DNA of 20,964 nucleotides, from positions 1 to 20,964 of IMG/VR virus record IMGVR_UViG_3300024261_000181; one strand, 5' to 3'. Shown here piece by piece: positions 20,506-20,964 of this stretch. Every line of letters starts with the position of its first letter. The stretch's first letter is position 1. The notes below the pieces were generated by a model. It did no database searches, was not told the origin of the DNA, and saw only the letters and a program-made list of their open reading frames with translations. The translations under genes and the position numbers were made by a program. Origin of the DNA: a virus.

Positions 20506-20738
20506 AATTATCTAGAAAAGAATTAGAGAGCACTGTTTGCCTAGCGTGTGCAAAGAAATTTGGGGAGCATACAAAAGACAGAGGCACGAAATTCAGCATA
20601 AGTTCATTAATGGAATGCATGTTTAGAATCCAAGGTACCTATATGGAAATTGCAGATTTGAAACAAAAGGATATGGAAACACATCCCGGGGTAATGGACA
20701 TGCGTTCAGATATATCTAAAGGTGATAATAATGAATAA
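20502..20738 (+). CDS. Small hypothetical helical protein (78 aa)
   Basis: The start is TTG 20502, preceded by a purine-rich stretch (TAGGAAA) and overlapping the previous stop by 2 nt; the longer in-frame TTG 20472 would overlap by 34 nt. The sequence begins with a helix (LKLSRKELESTVCLACAKKF), contains one CxxC pair, a second hydrophobic helix (SLMECMFRIQGTYMEIADLK) and a charged tail. A small helical adaptor or regulator is possible. Nothing specific can be assigned. Confidence 0.5.
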   Translation: MKLSRKELESTVCLACAKKFGEHTKDRGTKFSISSLMECMFRIQGTYMEIADLKQKDMETHPGVMDMRSDISKGDNNE

Positions 20739-20964
20739 ATTTGGTATTGGTTTTTTAATTGGTATTATTCTATTGTTTGGTAGTATTGTTATTGCGTCTG
20801 AATATAAGTATGGTCAGTCACCGGGAGAAGTGATAGGAGAATTTATTTTCATATTAGAATCAATGGAATGTGATGAATTATATTATACCATTATTAACGA
20901 TGATTTAGAATATACCAAAAAGTTTTATATGGACAATTGTATATTTGGTGATACTAATGCTTAA
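20731..20964 (+). CDS. Small secreted or membrane-anchored protein (77 aa)
   Basis: ATG 20731 overlaps the previous stop by 8 nt (the frame extends upstream to ATG 20722 but that start is less likely; GGTGAT precedes 20731). Residues 4-24 (FGIGFLIGIILLFGSIVIAS) are a signal peptide or TM segment. The remainder is acidic with two Cys (ESMECDEL and MDNCIF). The TAA ends exactly at the right edge of the window, so the gene is complete. Function unknown. Confidence 0.65.
   Translation: MNKFGIGFLIGIILLFGSIVIASEYKYGQSPGEVIGEFIFILESMECDELYYTIINDDLEYTKKFYMDNCIFGDTNA

Noticed and set aside
1-20964. CRISPR array, tRNA, rRNA, insertion sequence or att site
   Set aside because: No regularly spaced repeats, tRNA-like clover pattern, transposase or flanking direct repeats were noticed by eye; a tool search could still find a degenerate one.

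Overview
This window reads as a contiguous part of the genome of a tailed (Caudoviricetes, HK97-fold) double-stranded DNA virus of an archaeon. The archaeal assignment rests on transcription signals seen directly. Seventeen genes or gene clusters begin with an ATG (one possibly GTG) that lies about 24-32 nt downstream of an A/T-only TATA box (TTTATAA, TTATATA, TTTAAAT and similar), so most first genes would be leaderless or nearly so. Oligo-T tracts rather than hairpins follow several genes. The low GC, leaderless architecture and wealth of small Cys-rich proteins fit a virus of a marine ammonia-oxidising thaumarchaeon (Nitrosopumilus-like), but that host is an inference and another mesophilic archaeon is possible. 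No terminase, polymerase, integrase, tRNA or CRISPR array is visible, so this is part of a larger genome.

Layout. From about 18.7 kb down to 1, nearly everything is on the minus strand and forms the virion-morphogenesis module in classic order: portal (with two Cys/His zinc-knuckle insertions), small unknown and zinc-finger proteins, a sulfotransferase-like P-loop frame without a normal start codon, a small zinc protein, a coiled-coil/TM and a two-TM membrane protein (possible lysis pair), prohead protease with a very long C-terminal extension, acidic scaffold-like protein, major capsid protein, two small beta-rich virion proteins, head-tail connector, neck protein, tail terminator-like protein, tail tube, tail assembly chaperones G and G-T joined by a -1 frameshift (slippery CCCTTTA with an upstream AGGAGG), a short tape measure protein, an FN3-containing tail protein, a LamG-containing tail hub/tip protein, and host-interaction tail proteins that run off the left edge.

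The only plus-strand gene inside the structural block is an unknown 177-aa protein at 14881, which shares a palindromic TATA box with its divergent neighbour and overlaps the sulfotransferase-like frame tail to tail. From 18.78 kb rightward the plus strand carries an accessory region: a mini HExxH protein, a matrixin-like metalloprotease, short membrane or secreted proteins and several very small ORFs, with one 42-aa Cys-rich minus-strand gene between the two HExxH genes.

How it works together (inference): portal, protease, scaffold and capsid protein build the head; connector, neck and terminator proteins join it to a siphovirus-type tail of modest length built on the tube, G/G-T and tape measure proteins; LamG, FN3 and fibre-like proteins at the tail tip would bind the host surface. 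The metalloproteases and membrane proteins are candidates for breaching the proteinaceous S-layer and membrane at entry or exit.
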